Positions 1 through 6,951 are shown, counted from the first letter of the stretch. The stretch: 25,131 nucleotides of DNA from W0P28-013 sp963593685 (GCA_963593685.1 CAVBBP010000040.1:1-25131), one strand, 5' to 3'. Notes: generated by a model not told the origin, from the letters alone. Program-made: numbers and translations.

Positions 1-106
1 TTTGACTAAAACTAAAACGAAGACTGGGGCGGTGAGGCTGTCGAACCGCAAATTTCAAATTTCAGATTAAACTATTAGAAACACAGAAACAACGCGCAGC
101 GCGAGA

Positions 107-168
107 ATTTTTGCGATAAGTGAGTGCAGTGCCAAACTCGTTTGAGCAATGCCGAGCGGAGCAAAAAT
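107..168. repeat. 62-bp hairpin element, copy 1
   Basis: Outer arms ATTTTTGC and GCAAAAAT (8 bp) enclose an inner stem GCAGTGCCAAAC / GTTTGAGCAATGC with one mismatch and one bulged A. Two more copies of exactly 62 bp lie at 6799-6860 and 21938-21999. It lies in non-coding DNA and carries no ORF. Its function is unknown; it could be a REP/MITE-like element or a conserved RNA structure. Confidence 0.8.
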
Positions 169-276
169 CTTGCGAAGCAAAAACATAGAAACAAAATTGC
201 ACCAGCAATTTTGAGAAACTAGAAATTAGAAATAAAATCGATTCAACAGTTCAACGATTCAACGCTTCAACAAAAC

Positions 277-300
277 GGATGTGGCATGCCGCGTCCCTAC
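277..300. repeat. GGACGC-type palindrome, copy 1
   Basis: GGATGTGGCA / TGCCGCGTCC forms a 10-bp palindrome with two T/G wobble positions, followed by CTAC. Related palindromes ending GTCCCTAC lie at 10926-10949, 18220-18242 (opposite orientation) and 19172-19194. Confidence 0.7.
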
Positions 301-312
301 AACTTGAAACCT

Positions 313-441
313 GAAACCTGAAACTTGAAACTTGAAACTTTCACTAATGCGTTAAACTTTTCGACTCATCAACTTCTCAACTTTTCAACGACCAATCAAC
401 CAATCAACCAATCAACTAATCAACCCCAAAGAATCAACTCC
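313..441 (+). repeat. Composite leader module, copy 1 (upstream of prmA)
   Basis: GAAAC-type words are followed by TTTCACTAATGCGTTAAACT, then TCAAC-rich words and a run of (CAATCAAC), ending directly at the ATG at 442. The same arrangement, in the sense orientation, precedes rubrerythrin (16208-16296), the secreted protein (18296-18382) and the TonB-dependent receptor (13540-13592, minus strand). Confidence 0.7.
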
Positions 442-1281
442 ATGAACTACACCAAAATAACATTTCGTTTCGGGGAGGGCGACGATTTTGTGGCCGATAT
501 TGTGGCGGCGCAACTTGGCGAGATTGGGTTCGATGGATTCGAGGAAACCACGCAAGGCATTGTGGGCTACTGCCCTGCTCACCTGTTCGACGAGGCGGCG
601 ATGAACCGTGCTATCGGCGAACTGCCCTACGCCATCGCTTACAAATACCGCATCGAGCCGGTGGAGGACAAAAATTGGAACGAAACTTGGGAACAAAACA
701 GTTTTGAACCTATCGACATCGATGGGCGTTGCACCATTTTTGGCACAAAAAATGCGCCTGAAATTCACTGCGAATGCCCTATAAAAATAAATCCAAAACA
801 GGCATTCGGCAGCGGACACCACAAAACTACACGACTGATTATCAGACAGTTACTCGATTTCGATTTGACCGACAAAACAGTTTTGGATATGGGCTGCGGC
901 ACTGGCGTTTTGGGCATAGTTGCAGCCAAGCGCGAAGCCAAAAAAGTGGTGGCCATCGACATTGATGAATGGTCGCAGCGCAACGCCCAAGAAAATGCGG
1001 CATTGAACGGCGTTAGCGACCGCATCGAGGTGCGTTTGGGCAGTACAGAACAGATTGGCAGCGACCGTTTCGACCTGATTTTGGCAAACATCAACCGCAA
1101 CATTCTGCTCGACCAAATGCCGACCTACATGACCGATTTGAACGCTGGCGGAACGCTGATAATCAGCGGTTTCTACGAAGAAGATACAACTATTTTGCAC
1201 AAAAAAGCCGAATCACTCGGGCTGCGTTTGGTCGCACAACAGACCAACGACAACTGGACGATGTGCATATTCGAAAAATGA
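442..1281 (+). CDS. prmA: Ribosomal protein L11 methyltransferase
   Basis: This cytosolic enzyme uses S-adenosylmethionine to methylate ribosomal protein L11. The 279-residue product has the family's central EDKNWNETWE motif (75-84), the AFGSGHHKTT segment (121-130), a class I SAM-binding loop VLDMGCGTGVLG (147-158) and the post-motif LANINRN (214-220), where PrmA proteins have an N-centred catalytic loop. The frame is open upstream to 325, but that part is translated repeat DNA, so the ATG at 442 is the better start; the protein then begins MNYTKITF, as family members do. The stop codon overlaps the flippase start (ATGA), so the two are probably cotranscribed and translationally coupled. Confidence 0.95.
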   Translation: MNYTKITFRFGEGDDFVADIVAAQLGEIGFDGFEETTQGIVGYCPAHLFDEAAMNRAIGELPYAIAYKYRIEPVEDKNWNETWEQNSFEPIDIDGRCTIFGTKNAPEIHCECPIKINPKQAFGSGHHKTTRLIIRQLLDFDLTDKTVLDMGCGTGVLGIVAAKREAKKVVAIDIDEWSQRNAQENAALNGVSDRIEVRLGSTEQIGSDRFDLILANINRNILLDQMPTYMTDLNAGGTLIISGFYEEDTTILHKKAESLGLRLVAQQTNDNWTMCIFEK

Positions 1282-2570
1282 GATGGCAAAACAACATACG
1301 GCACATTTTGGCGTCCGATTGGGCAAAAAATTCTGCTAAACTGCTCACAGCCAATGTGGTGGCGCAGGCGATAGGCTTGGTAGTCTATCCCATACTCACG
1401 CGCCTCTATTCGCCCGACGATTTTGGGCTGTTGAACCTCTTTTTGAGCATCGGCGGCGTGCTGGTCATTCTCGCCACGGCGGAATATCAATATGCCATTG
1501 TCCTACCAAAAGAGGAGAAGCAAGGCGTTGCGTGCGTTCACATCGGACTTTTTACAACTCTCTGTCTGACAGCACTTTGCACACTCACAATTCCATTTTC
1601 GACACCAATCGCAAACCTATTTTCGACCCCAAATTTAGCCGATTGGTGGTGGCTGATGCCAATTTTTGTGCTTGTTTCTGCACTTTGGACACTGCTCAAC
1701 TATTGGTACACACGCCAAAAATGCTTTGGACAAATCAGTGCGTACCAAGTTACGCAAAGTTCGTTGAGCGCACTTGCCAAAATTGGCTTTGGTGTAGTTG
1801 GAGCGACCAGTTTTGGACTGATTGTTTCGTCGATAATCGCGCCGTTTGTTGCTCTTGTGGCAAATATCTGCATCAATTTCAAGCAAAAATTGAGCGAATT
1901 GCTGCACATCGACCGCAGTGTTTGCCGCGCAGTGGCTCGTGAATATGCAAATTTTCCAAAATTTTCGTTGCCGCGTGCGCTGGTGAACAGCGTCAGTTGC
2001 AACCTGCCCATTCTGCTTCTGACGCCGTTTTTCAGTCTGACCGAAATCGGCTATTTCGGCATGGCCGTAACGCTGGCATTCACGCCGATAAGCCTCATTA
2101 CCAAATCGTTGTACCAAGTTTTTTATCAGCGAACCGCCGAATGCGTAAACCAACGCACCAGCATTGCGCCGTTTTTCCGAAAATTCATCAAGAACGCTCT
2201 GCTGATAGTTGTGCCAACATTTGCACTACTCTACTTTTTGCTGCCTGCGCTCACTCGCTGGCTGCTTGGAGCAGAATGGGAAATATCGGGGCATTACATC
2301 CGAGTCATGTTGCCGTGGCTACTGATGTCCGTATTAGTCGCACCGATTTGCTTTCTGAGCGATGTATTCAAGAAACAGAAAATAGGGCTGTACTTAGAAG
2401 TACTGCTTATTGTTTTGCGTTTGTTGGGTTTGGGAATTGGTATCTGGCAGCATAGTTTTTTCTATGCCATTGCGGGATACAGTATAGCCAGTGCTATCGT
2501 TATCGGCGTACAACTGCTATGGTACTTGTCACTTGTACGCAACTACGAACGAGGCTTGCAGACCGAATGA
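1278..2570 (+). CDS. Wzx-like polysaccharide flippase (MATE/MVF superfamily)
   Basis: This is a predicted inner-membrane protein of 430 residues with about 12 hydrophobic segments. It begins with an amphipathic stretch followed by the RLYSPDDFGLLNLFLSI segment typical of oligosaccharide/O-antigen flippases (Polysacc_synt families). It probably flips lipid-linked glycan units across the membrane. The start was taken as the ATG at 1278, whose ATGA overlaps the prmA stop; a GTG at 1263 in the same frame is possible. Its 3' end overlaps by 28 bp, tail to tail, with the glycosyltransferase remnant on the opposite strand, so both flanks belong to a glycan locus. The substrate cannot be read from the sequence. 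Confidence 0.88.
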   Translation: MRWQNNIRHILASDWAKNSAKLLTANVVAQAIGLVVYPILTRLYSPDDFGLLNLFLSIGGVLVILATAEYQYAIVLPKEEKQGVACVHIGLFTTLCLTALCTLTIPFSTPIANLFSTPNLADWWWLMPIFVLVSALWTLLNYWYTRQKCFGQISAYQVTQSSLSALAKIGFGVVGATSFGLIVSSIIAPFVALVANICINFKQKLSELLHIDRSVCRAVAREYANFPKFSLPRALVNSVSCNLPILLLTPFFSLTEIGYFGMAVTLAFTPISLITKSLYQVFYQRTAECVNQRTSIAPFFRKFIKNALLIVVPTFALLYFLLPALTRWLLGAEWEISGHYIRVMLPWLLMSVLVAPICFLSDVFKKQKIGLYLEVLLIVLRLLGLGIGIWQHSFFYAIAGYSIASAIVIGVQLLWYLSLVRNYERGLQTE

Positions 2571-3337
2571 TACACCGCCATTAGTTCTTTCCCAACCGTA
2601 TCATAACGGTATTTATCTCCGTAGTGTCGGATACGCTCTGCGGAATAATTATCCAAATGGCTCACCATTTCGAGTATGGCATTAGTAAGAGCCGTTTCAT
2701 CTTCTACCTCTACAACTATGCCGCATTCTTTAGAAAGGTTTTCTGCTATTCCCGCAACGCGTGAAGTGATAATCGGTAGTCCTACGGCTTGGCACTCTGC
2801 AAGCACGACGGAAAAAGTCTCGTAGCGTGAGAATAGCACGAATGCATCACTGGCGTACATCCACCGACATACCTCAATCGGAGGAACCTCGCCCGTAAAA
2901 CGAATGCTACCCATTGGAAACTGCAGACTGTCAGCATATTCCTTGTCTTGCTCAAAGTCAATTCCTGTACCGACAACCACTAATTCCATATTCTCATTTC
3001 TTGCGAGGGCTTTCCGATAAGCACGGAGCAAACCTTGTATATTCTTGGCTTGCTCGTCGAAACAACTTACATGCAGCAATCGTATTCTATTAGAGTTGCG
3101 TGGAATGCGCTCGGTAGGTTCCTCATAGAAGAAATCATCTACCACATTATGTACTCTCTCCCAACGGGAACAGCGGATACCGCATTGCTTCATGGCTTCT
3201 TCCAACATCCGACTGACGGGCATAATGCACGATGCTTTGCGGGCAATGTGCTTCATCGCCATTCCATGCCAACCGCCTTTGAACGAAAAGTTGACAGGCA
3301 GGTAACCGCTCCAATGCTCAATAATAACAAATGGAAT
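2543..3337 (-). pseudogene. Glycosyltransferase family 4, C-terminal part (5' end lost)
   Basis: About 264 codons are intact from IPFVIIEHWSGYLP (starting at 3337) to the stop at 2543. They cover the end of the N-terminal Rossmann domain and a complete GT4 C-terminal domain: VSRMLEEAM, the NVVDDFF segment, VVGTGID, and SRYETFSVVLAECQAVGLPII, the E-x7-E region that binds the nucleotide sugar. Upstream of 3337 this frame no longer encodes glycosyltransferase-like sequence and has no credible start. Instead it is joined out of frame to the N-terminus of a different GT4 type (3336-3702). Its own N-terminus may be the 16-codon remnant MKVLFLSAWYHS at 5131-5181. It is probably non-functional unless rescued by frameshifting. 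A metagenome assembly chimera is the main alternative. Confidence 0.75.
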
Positions 3338-3702
3338 ACAATAGCGTCGGCACGTATGCCCGCCCAAAGGCTTGCCAGGCACATGAGGAAGGCTTTTGCC
3401 CACTTGTGCGGCAGGCATAGCCCGCGGAGGTTCTTCTTGGAGGGGTACCACTCGGTGATGTCGTAAATCAGTTTGGCATGTTTGGCTTTGCGAACCGCCC
3501 ATAGAACGCGAGGGGTGTCCGCTATAATAACTTGGTAATCATTGGCTTTGGCGGCTATTATGGATAACCTGCCTTCGCCTTGCAACTCTTCTTTGCCACA
3601 GACATTCACCTCGCAGCCCGCCTCTGACAATGCAGTCCGCTGATGATACCACACGCGGTCATCTTCGGTGTAATGTGCTGATTGTAAGAAGAGTACTTTC
3701 AT
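3253..3702 (-). pseudogene. Glycosyltransferase family 4, N-terminal fragment (truncated, frameshifted at fusion)
   Basis: The fragment starts at ATG 3702 with MKVLFLQSAHYTEDDRVWYHQ and contains YDITEWYPSKKNLRG, a signature of one Bacteroidota GT4 subgroup whose members normally continue past ADAFIFGE for about 200 more residues. Family-like sequence ends at RADAIVF (about 3336). The remaining 28 codons to the stop at 3253 (HLLLLSIGAVTC...) are an out-of-frame reading of the neighbouring glycosyltransferase. The start overlaps the stop of the 68-aa gene by ATGA, so it is the last member of the coupled cassette operon. About two thirds of the enzyme, including the donor-binding domain, are missing, so catalysis is unlikely. 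Confidence 0.75.
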
Positions 3703-3905
3703 TGCATTCGTTGGTATAGTGCTACAGGACCTTCGTGCCAGAGTTTGGTGTGCTCTTGCTCGAGTTGGCAGTACATCTCCGATTGATACACCCGGCAAAC
3801 AGCATCCACTACATTTTCGTGGGTGTCCTCCATAAGCATAGTGGCTACTCGGCTCACTTTCGACGGGAGCAGAAGATATAAGTTTTGTTGTGTAATCTCG
3901 GTCAT
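3699..3905 (-). CDS. Small protein (68 aa) partnered with DUF3990
   Basis: The product is MTEITQQNLYLLLPSKVSRV... ending TKLWHEGPVALYQRM. I recognise this as a small family (LLPxKxSR, then a T-K-x-W-H-x-G-P-x-x-LY ending) that I recall sitting next to DUF3990 and DUF3791 genes; I know of no assigned function. It is largely helical in appearance, with no signal peptide or membrane segment. Start ATG 3905 overlaps the DUF3990 stop (ATGA) and its stop overlaps the glycosyltransferase fragment start (ATGA). By position and size it could be an antitoxin-like or accessory partner of the ART-like DUF3990 protein; that is inference. Confidence 0.75.
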   Translation of the reverse strand: MTEITQQNLYLLLPSKVSRVATMLMEDTHENVVDAVCRVYQSEMYCQLEQEHTKLWHEGPVALYQRMQ

Positions 3906-4381
3906 AGGGTAATTTTGTCGGCTTGGATAAAAGATAAACATTGAAGAGACTTCTCCGTATGAAAAAGGTATTGGTCTACTAGGGTATAGGTTTTCAACTC
4001 CTCTATCAAATTTTGCTTGGTAAGCAGTCCGCCTTCATAGAGTGCAAATGCCGCATAAACTTTGTCGTTGGCTACAGGTCCATAGACCATATCGTAACTA
4101 TGTTGATAGTTTCTGTCTGTTCGATTGCACATGACAAAATCCAACCACTCCTCTGTTGGTGTGTTGAATTGCAAAAAAGATAAGCCGTCTATCAGGCTAA
4201 GAGAATAACTGTTTACAAAGCCCTCTGATGCCTTCCTTTCTTGCATTTTCCGTTTTACCCACATAGTGGCTTGTTCGAGTGAAGTGGTCGTGTAGAACCC
4301 CGTACCATAATCCAATGTACGATTAGGAATGCGTATTTCGGGGCATGTAACAATCTCCAAACTGCCGTGATAGACTATCAT
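3902..4381 (-). CDS. DUF3990 protein, ADP-ribosyltransferase-like
   Basis: This 159-residue protein has the DUF3990 landmarks: YHGS (4-7), LDYGTGFYTTTSLEQA followed by W (23-41), YGPVANDKVY in the middle, and DQYLFHTEKSL (136-146). To my knowledge DUF3990 belongs to the ADP-ribosyltransferase superfamily. The YHGS, GFYTTT and Q-x-x-F-x-T-E segments are in the right order to be the NAD-binding H/Y, S/T and catalytic E (E143) positions. It is predicted cytosolic. It sits between DUF3791 and a 68-aa protein, with ATGA overlaps on both sides. A toxin-like or effector role in a toxin-antitoxin style cassette is plausible but not shown, and the target is unknown. Confidence 0.85.
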   Translation of the reverse strand: MIVYHGSLEIVTCPEIRIPNRTLDYGTGFYTTTSLEQATMWVKRKMQERKASEGFVNSYSLSLIDGLSFLQFNTPTEEWLDFVMCNRTDRNYQHSYDMVYGPVANDKVYAAFALYEGGLLTKQNLIEELKTYTLVDQYLFHTEKSLQCLSFIQADKITL

Positions 4382-4602
4382 AGTCGGTCGTTTTTGTGTA
4401 AGTGGATAAATTCGTTAATATCTTCCAATATCCATTGCGCACTTTGGGTATGCAGCACCTCGAAGTTATCTGCCAAATAAGGAAGAACGCCCCATTGTTC
4501 AAGGCGTTTCGTGGCCTCTGCACCGGAGATGTGTTCCTGCTCTTTGTATTTTTCGATACAGAAGGACAAGAAATAGGCAATATCTTGTGTGCGTGCGTTC
4601 AT
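4378..4602 (-). CDS. DUF3791 protein
   Basis: The 74-residue product (DIAYFLSFCIEKYKE...ISGAEATKRLEQWGVLPYL...LHTQSAQWILEDINEFI) matches the DUF3791 pattern: an N-terminal helix with FCIExYK, the ISG turn, and a C-terminal LHT...ILEDI helix. DUF3791 genes are commonly found beside DUF3990. ATG 4602 was chosen because it overlaps the upstream stop (ATGA); an in-frame start at 4638 would intrude further into the upstream gene. Its stop overlaps the DUF3990 start. A regulatory or antitoxin-like role towards DUF3990 is inferred from neighbourhood only. Confidence 0.85.
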   Translation of the reverse strand: MNARTQDIAYFLSFCIEKYKEQEHISGAEATKRLEQWGVLPYLADNFEVLHTQSAQWILEDINEFIHLHKNDRL

Positions 4603-5090
4603 AGTTTGTCGCCTGACCAACCGTGTCCGATGTCCCAATGCTCGTCGATAACGAAAGGAAAGTCCTCGGGGAGGTTAAACTCATCGATGAGCAGTTCACG
4701 CAGTGCCTCGGCATTTACCACTTGTTGCCCATTTATCTTGCCCTCTATCCAGTGCCCAACCGTTACATACAGACTGCCGTCGGGGCGCACAAAAATTCGT
4801 CCGCGAGGTATCTGCGTGTAGTTAGTTTCGGTATAAAAAATAGACCCTGTATCGCCTTTCGCTACAGCACGATAGTGCTGTTTCATCCAATAGTCTTTGT
4901 GCAATTTGTGGATAGTGCCGATACCCGCGTCGATATAGCGGTCTGCATCATCTTTCTGCACACCGAACAAAGTATTGTGCGCATAATCGTACCAAAATAT
5001 GCCAACTTGCGGGCGTCCTGTGTCGGCAAAGCCTCGCATAAGGTCGAGCATGTCGTTGTGTTCTTGATGATTGGCTTTGGTAAACATCAT
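4599..5090 (-). CDS. Conserved-looking hypothetical protein (163 aa), first gene of the cassette
   Basis: I cannot assign a family. The product is soluble and rich in aromatic residues, with RPQVGIFWYD, NTLFGVQ, LHKDYWMKQHY, IPRGRIFVRPDGSLYVTVG and the ending FVIDEHWDIGHGWSGDKL. The even spread of W/H/D/E resembles an enzyme or ligand-binding domain more than a DNA-binding repressor. The ATG pair at 5090/5087 follows GGGAGGAGAG by a few bases, an unusually strong Shine-Dalgarno for this phylum, and lies just downstream of a good promoter (5114-5145); these decide the start over a GTG at 5162. The stop overlaps the DUF3791 start (ATGA), so it belongs to the same operon as the ART-like module. 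Confidence 0.75.
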   Translation of the reverse strand: MMFTKANHQEHNDMLDLMRGFADTGRPQVGIFWYDYAHNTLFGVQKDDADRYIDAGIGTIHKLHKDYWMKQHYRAVAKGDTGSIFYTETNYTQIPRGRIFVRPDGSLYVTVGHWIEGKINGQQVVNAEALRELLIDEFNLPEDFPFVIDEHWDIGHGWSGDKL

Positions 5091-5113
5091 TCTCTCCTCC
5101 CGCATTTCATTCA

Positions 5114-5145
5114 CAAAGATACGACAAATTTCAGTAATCGCCAAA
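5114..5145 (-). promoter_or_regulatory. Promoter of the DUF3791/DUF3990 cassette
   Basis: On the minus strand TTTGG (5145-5141) lies 19-20 bases before TATCTTTG (5121-5114), matching the Bacteroidota -33/-7 consensus. It lies within the glycosyltransferase remnant, about 24 bases before the first cassette ATG, so the cassette can be expressed independently of mntP and the FemAB-like gene. Confidence 0.75.
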
Positions 5146-5181
5146 TGAATGATACCACGCACTGAGAAACAGTACTTTCAT
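5131..5181 (-). pseudogene. Glycosyltransferase N-terminal remnant (16 codons)
   Basis: ATG 5181 overlaps the stop of the FemAB-like gene (ATGA) and reads MKVLFLSAWYHSFGDY before a stop at 5131. MKVLFLSAWY is the usual N-terminus of GT4 enzymes of the type whose C-terminal part survives at 2543-3337 (EHWSGYLP type). The coupling implies this was a genuine downstream gene of the FemAB-like gene. The cassette promoter overlaps its end. A real 16-aa peptide is less likely. Confidence 0.6.
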
Positions 5182-6050
5182 CGGTGTAGCAATTTTATCA
5201 ACCACTGCGGACGGCAGCGATGCACGGTGAAATAGTTTTGCGGTTGTGCTCCGAAACCAGCGTAAAACCGCGCCACACCAGGGATTCGTGAGCCTTCGCA
5301 GTCGAACAGTTTGCCGCTTGTGGCTTGGTGCTGCAGCAGCCGATCGACCAACAGAAACATGGCCGATTTTTGCTTCCCTTCGGCATTCGAAACTGGCGTT
5401 AAATAGACGATTCTGTCGAAAATTTCGATGGTAAATAGTGCAGCAATCAACTGATTTTCAGCCGAAAAAACGCCTCTGATTTTACCGCAACCGTGTTTTG
5501 CAGCTGCCGCACACAAAAGCGTCAGTTTTTGGTGCAGTTCCAGCGGCATCTGTCGGTTTTCGGCCGACCAAAATTGCACAAACTGCTCAATATCAATCGG
5601 TTTGATGGACAAATTGTGCCGCTTCGCTTTCGCTATATTGCGTTTCGTGTTGCTGTCGTAAGCCTGCCGCAAGGTGGCGTAATCGTGGTGCAAATCGATG
5701 ACAGAATTGGGGCGTATTTCGCCAAAAATGTTGGCATAATTCAGGTTGAAATCGTAACTCAAATAGGGAATTTTCGCCAAAAACGCCTTGACGATTTCGG
5801 GCGTTATCGGTTGCGCCGAAAAGATGCCGAGTTGCTGTGTCCATCGCGGTTGAACGACATATTTCACGCCAAATTTTCGTTTTACGGGGAGCGGCATCAC
5901 AAACGCATAATCGTCGCCGACGAGCGCCTCCCATTGCGGCGAAACAGCGTCTAAAAACCACGCACAAGCATACGGCAAACGGTTGGCACTTGCTGCAATC
6001 GTCGCCTCCCAGCGGGCGCGGTCGATGTGGCGATATGTGAGATGAACAAT
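5178..6050 (-). CDS. FemAB/GNAT-like acyltransferase (Acetyltransf_6 type)
   Basis: The product resembles Bacteroidota proteins of the FemAB/GNAT fold, starting with a TYRHIDRARWEATIAAS...YACAWFLDAVSPQWEALV region. The middle (DSNTKRNIAKAKRHNL) and the C-terminal half (GVFSAENQLIAALF, FDCEGSRIPGVARFYAGFGA) fit an acyl-CoA or aminoacyl-tRNA-dependent acyltransferase, possibly modifying a glycan or peptidoglycan precursor. The family-like N-terminus extends about 24 codons upstream of the first conventional start (TTG 5978), but no ATG/GTG/TTG exists there. ATT at 6050 is the only plausible start and is listed with low certainty. It lies 28 bp after mntP and overlaps the glycosyltransferase remnant start by ATGA. 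Confidence 0.8.
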   Translation of the reverse strand: MVHLTYRHIDRARWEATIAASANRLPYACAWFLDAVSPQWEALVGDDYAFVMPLPVKRKFGVKYVVQPRWTQQLGIFSAQPITPEIVKAFLAKIPYLSYDFNLNYANIFGEIRPNSVIDLHHDYATLRQAYDSNTKRNIAKAKRHNLSIKPIDIEQFVQFWSAENRQMPLELHQKLTLLCAAAAKHGCGKIRGVFSAENQLIAALFTIEIFDRIVYLTPVSNAEGKQKSAMFLLVDRLLQHQATSGKLFDCEGSRIPGVARFYAGFGAQPQNYFTVHRCRPQWLIKLLHR

Positions 6051-6078
6051 TTTCGTAACGCGTTTATTTACAGCGAGT

Positions 6079-6651
6079 TCAACATCCGTTTATCAAGTGG
6101 CTCAACAAAAGTTTCAGACCGATGGCAAATAAAATCACGCCGCCGATGAGTTCCACATTCAGGCGAAAACGCTTGCCGCACGACACGCCGATGACGCACC
6201 CGACAATCGTGAAAACGAAACTGACCAGCCCAATCACGGCGGCGGCGGTGAAAATAAAATTGCCCAGCGGCACGAATATAAGTCCCGTTGCCAGCGCGTC
6301 GATGCTCGTCGCCACGGCCATCACCAGCAGCATACGCAGCGAGCCAAAAGGCGTTTTGTGGTCGTCGTGCGGCTTCTCTTTTTTCAGACTTTCGATAAAC
6401 ATTTTTCCGCCTAGATAGCCCAAAATGACAAACGCCAGCCAGTGGTCGATTTTGCCAATTTGCTCGGCGAAACTTACGCCAGCGAGCCACCCGATGAGCG
6501 GCATCAAACCTTGAAAAAGCCCGAAAAATAAGGCCATACGCAACATTTTCGGCCAATCGTAGCGACCGTAAGCAATGCTGCTGGCAATGGAAACCGCAAA
6601 ACAGTCCATCGCCAAGCCTACCGAAATCAATATCAAATCGAAAAAGGACAT
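6079..6651 (-). CDS. mntP: Putative manganese efflux pump MntP
   Basis: This is a predicted inner-membrane protein of 190 residues with six hydrophobic segments arranged as two homologous halves. Conserved acidic residues sit in GLAMDCFAVS (D16) and ATSIDALATG (D118), the paired aspartates expected of MntP (former DUF204). Length and topology match the family, which exports Mn2+. The start at ATG 6651 gives MSFFDLILISVGLAMD, as expected. It appears to be the first gene of a minus-strand run with the FemAB-like gene. Its upstream region is AT-rich repeat DNA without an obvious TAnnTTTG. No yybP-ykoY-type riboswitch was recognised. Confidence 0.92.
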   Translation of the reverse strand: MSFFDLILISVGLAMDCFAVSIASSIAYGRYDWPKMLRMALFFGLFQGLMPLIGWLAGVSFAEQIGKIDHWLAFVILGYLGGKMFIESLKKEKPHDDHKTPFGSLRMLLVMAVATSIDALATGLIFVPLGNFIFTAAAVIGLVSFVFTIVGCVIGVSCGKRFRLNVELIGGVILFAIGLKLLLSHLINGC

Positions 6652-6951
6652 GCTAAATTAGTGTGAAAGTTTGAAAGTTTATAAAGTTTGTAAAGTGGAA
6701 AGTCTATAAAGTGTATAAAGTTGAAAGTATTTGAAGATTTGAAAATTTGAAAATTTGAAGATTTGAAAATTAAGGCGTTTTGGCTACCGAAAATTTGAAT
6801 TTTTTCGACAAGTGAGAGCAGTGCCAAACTCGTTTGAGCAATGCCGAACGGCGAAAAAATCTATAAATTTGAAATCTGAAATTTGCCGCGCCACTCCTCA
6901 CTCCTAATTCCTCACTCCTAACTATTCTTGCTACTCACATCTTGCGACTAA
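6652..6951. repeat. Repeat-rich intergenic region between mntP and the DUF3109 gene
   Basis: The region holds GTTTGAAAGTTTATAAAG words (6665-6725), an array of ATTTGAAA/ATTTGAAG units (6729-6770), a small TTTTGG-cta-CCGAAAA hairpin (6778-6792), hairpin element copy 2 (6799-6860), then CTCACTCCTAATTCCT words (6894-6922) and a TTGCTACTCACATCTTGCG block (6928-6946) whose reverse complement recurs at about 18157-18175. No gene is supported. Confidence 0.75.
6799..6860. repeat. 62-bp hairpin element, copy 2
   Basis: This has the same length and core as the copies at 107-168 and 21938-21999. Its outer arm differs by a G-to-T change at position 7 matched by a C-to-A change at position 56, which keeps the base pair; position 9/54 gains a G-C pair. 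Arms are ATTTTTTCG and CGAAAAAAT. Confidence 0.8.

Larger units (their letters stand above)
1..441. repeat. Repeat-rich intergenic region upstream of prmA
   Basis: No convincing gene is visible here. In order it holds A-rich ACTAAAAC/GAAGACT sequence (1-25), TTTCAAATTTCAG-type words (50-66), a 62-bp hairpin element (107-168), GAAATTAGAAAT words, CAACGATTCAACG words (240-272), a GGATGTGG/CCGCGTCC palindrome (277-296), AACTTGAAACCTGAAAC words (301-340), and a TTTCACTAATGCGTTAAACT block followed by (CAATCAAC)n that runs up to the prmA start. The same words recur in most other gaps of the window. No TAnnTTTG promoter was found, so transcription of prmA may start outside the window or from a divergent promoter. 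Confidence 0.75.

Noticed and set aside
325..441. In-frame N-terminal extension of PrmA (39 codons)
   Set aside because: It translates repeat DNA (QPINQSTNQP-type sequence) and is absent from the family's normal N-terminus.
2543..3702. A single glycosyltransferase with a simple one-base frameshift
   Set aside because: The two sides look like different GT4 subtypes and the expected middle segment is missing from both, so a simple indel does not restore a normal protein. This remains the main alternative if family assignment of the halves is wrong.
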